Origin: JAWXBM01 sp034440115
GTDB lineage: Bacteria > Pseudomonadota > Gammaproteobacteria > Xanthomonadales > SZUA-36
Reading direction: 5' to 3'
Length of the DNA: 6,719 nt
NCBI GenBank assembly: GCA_034440115.1
Contig: JAWXBM010000173.1
Location: 1 to 6,719 of the forward strand
Shown: positions 6,513 to 6,719 of the stretch, piece after piece
How positions within the stretch are numbered: the first letter of the stretch is position 1
How the letters are laid out: each line of letters opens with the position of its first letter
Notes under the pieces: model-generated
Seen by the model: the letters and a program-made list of their open reading frames with translations, nothing else
Databases searched by the model: none
What the model was told of the DNA's origin: nothing
Program-made: the position numbers and the translations under genes

Positions 6513-6550
6513 TTAGAACCGTTATTTCAAGGCTGAAATGCCGGTTCTAA
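6513..6550. terminator. Strong hairpin, possible rho-independent terminator of the minus-strand gene ending at 6619
   Basis: The outer arms TTAGAACCG (6513-6521) and CGGTTCTAA (6542-6550) are perfectly complementary. The inner arms ATTTCA (6524-6529) and TGAAAT (6534-6539) pair perfectly around the loop AGGC. Between them are one T-C mismatch and one T-G wobble, so about 16 of 17 positions pair. Read on the minus strand, the hairpin is followed by a moderately T-rich AGAATCTTTTCT and lies about 70 nt after a TAG stop, which fits a terminator. On the plus strand only TTTAAT follows. The AT-rich stem could also be a dispersed palindromic repeat. Confidence 0.5.
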
Positions 6551-6618
6551 TTTAATCGGCGAACTTAACAAAGAAATCTGTTCAGTGAGTTTGGGATTGA
6601 CGAATCAAGCACGTGTTC

Positions 6619-6719
6619 CTACTGAGTATTACGTAAAGCCACACATTCGGCATCAGCCTGCTGCGCTTCGCGCAAAAAACGTAATGCTGTGCTGTCCAGT
6701 TGACCTGCAGTCTCGTCTA
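6619..6719 (-). CDS. C-terminal end of an unidentified protein, partial
   Basis: The last 32 codons before a TAG at 6619-6621 read in a natural, Ala- and Glu-rich style (QLDSTALRFLREAQQADAEC...), likely an amphipathic helix at a protein C-terminus. The gene enters from the right edge on the minus strand, and a strong hairpin follows about 70 nt later, which supports a real gene end. No family can be recognised from so short a piece. A plus-strand frame open from a GTG at 6585 to the right edge competes, but its His-, Arg- and Cys-rich composition looks like a shadow. Confidence 0.45.
   Translation of the reverse strand, partial: DETAGQLDSTALRFLREAQQADAECVALRNTQ

Noticed and set aside
1..6719. 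CRISPR array, tRNA, rRNA or insertion sequence
   Set aside because: No regularly spaced repeats, no tRNA-like cloverleaf, and no transposase or terminal inverted repeats were seen on either strand by eye.

Overview
The window comes from a proteobacterium, most likely a gammaproteobacterium. That is inferred from protein flavour, codon use and moderate GC, not proven. It holds two blocks: a signalling and transport module around a divergent promoter region (about 1-4463), and an unrelated-looking monovalent cation:proton antiporter gene (4475-6349, minus strand). An intergenic stretch and the C-terminal end of another minus-strand gene follow.

Minus-strand arm, in transcription order. A xanthine/uracil-type NCS2 permease starts at 3434 and ends at 2088. 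It is interrupted by an in-frame TAA at 2925-2927. After a TAA and in the same reading frame comes a small RsbW/HATPase-like domain (2081-1629) whose ATP-binding boxes are degenerate. It overlaps by 4 bp a periplasmic type I solute-binding protein of the Leu/Ile/Val or amide-binding family (1632-328). That gene overlaps by 17 bp the N-terminus of a membrane-anchored sensor protein (344 to the left edge), whose reading frame seems to break near position 99.

Plus-strand arm. A STAS-domain RsbV-like anti-sigma-factor antagonist (3638-3976) is followed by a clearly decayed second NCS2 permease (about 4015-4463). This remnant has lost its first membrane segments and another internal piece.

Taken together this looks like a partner-switching module: STAS antagonist, HATPase partner, and a membrane sensor that could be a PP2C phosphatase or another effector cut off by the window edge. 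It is wired to an orphan periplasmic ligand sensor and to nucleobase-type permeases. No ABC permease or ATPase genes lie nearby, so the binding protein probably senses rather than imports. Several genes here carry lesions: an in-frame stop in the permease, a possible second one at the permease/HATPase junction, deletions in the second permease and a frame break in the sensor. The neighbouring antiporter is intact. The module therefore appears to be decaying in this genome, or the assembly has errors.

Right end. 6350-6618 has no convincing gene. It holds a possible antiporter promoter, a 9-bp tandem repeat and a strong 38-bp hairpin that could terminate the minus-strand gene ending at 6619.
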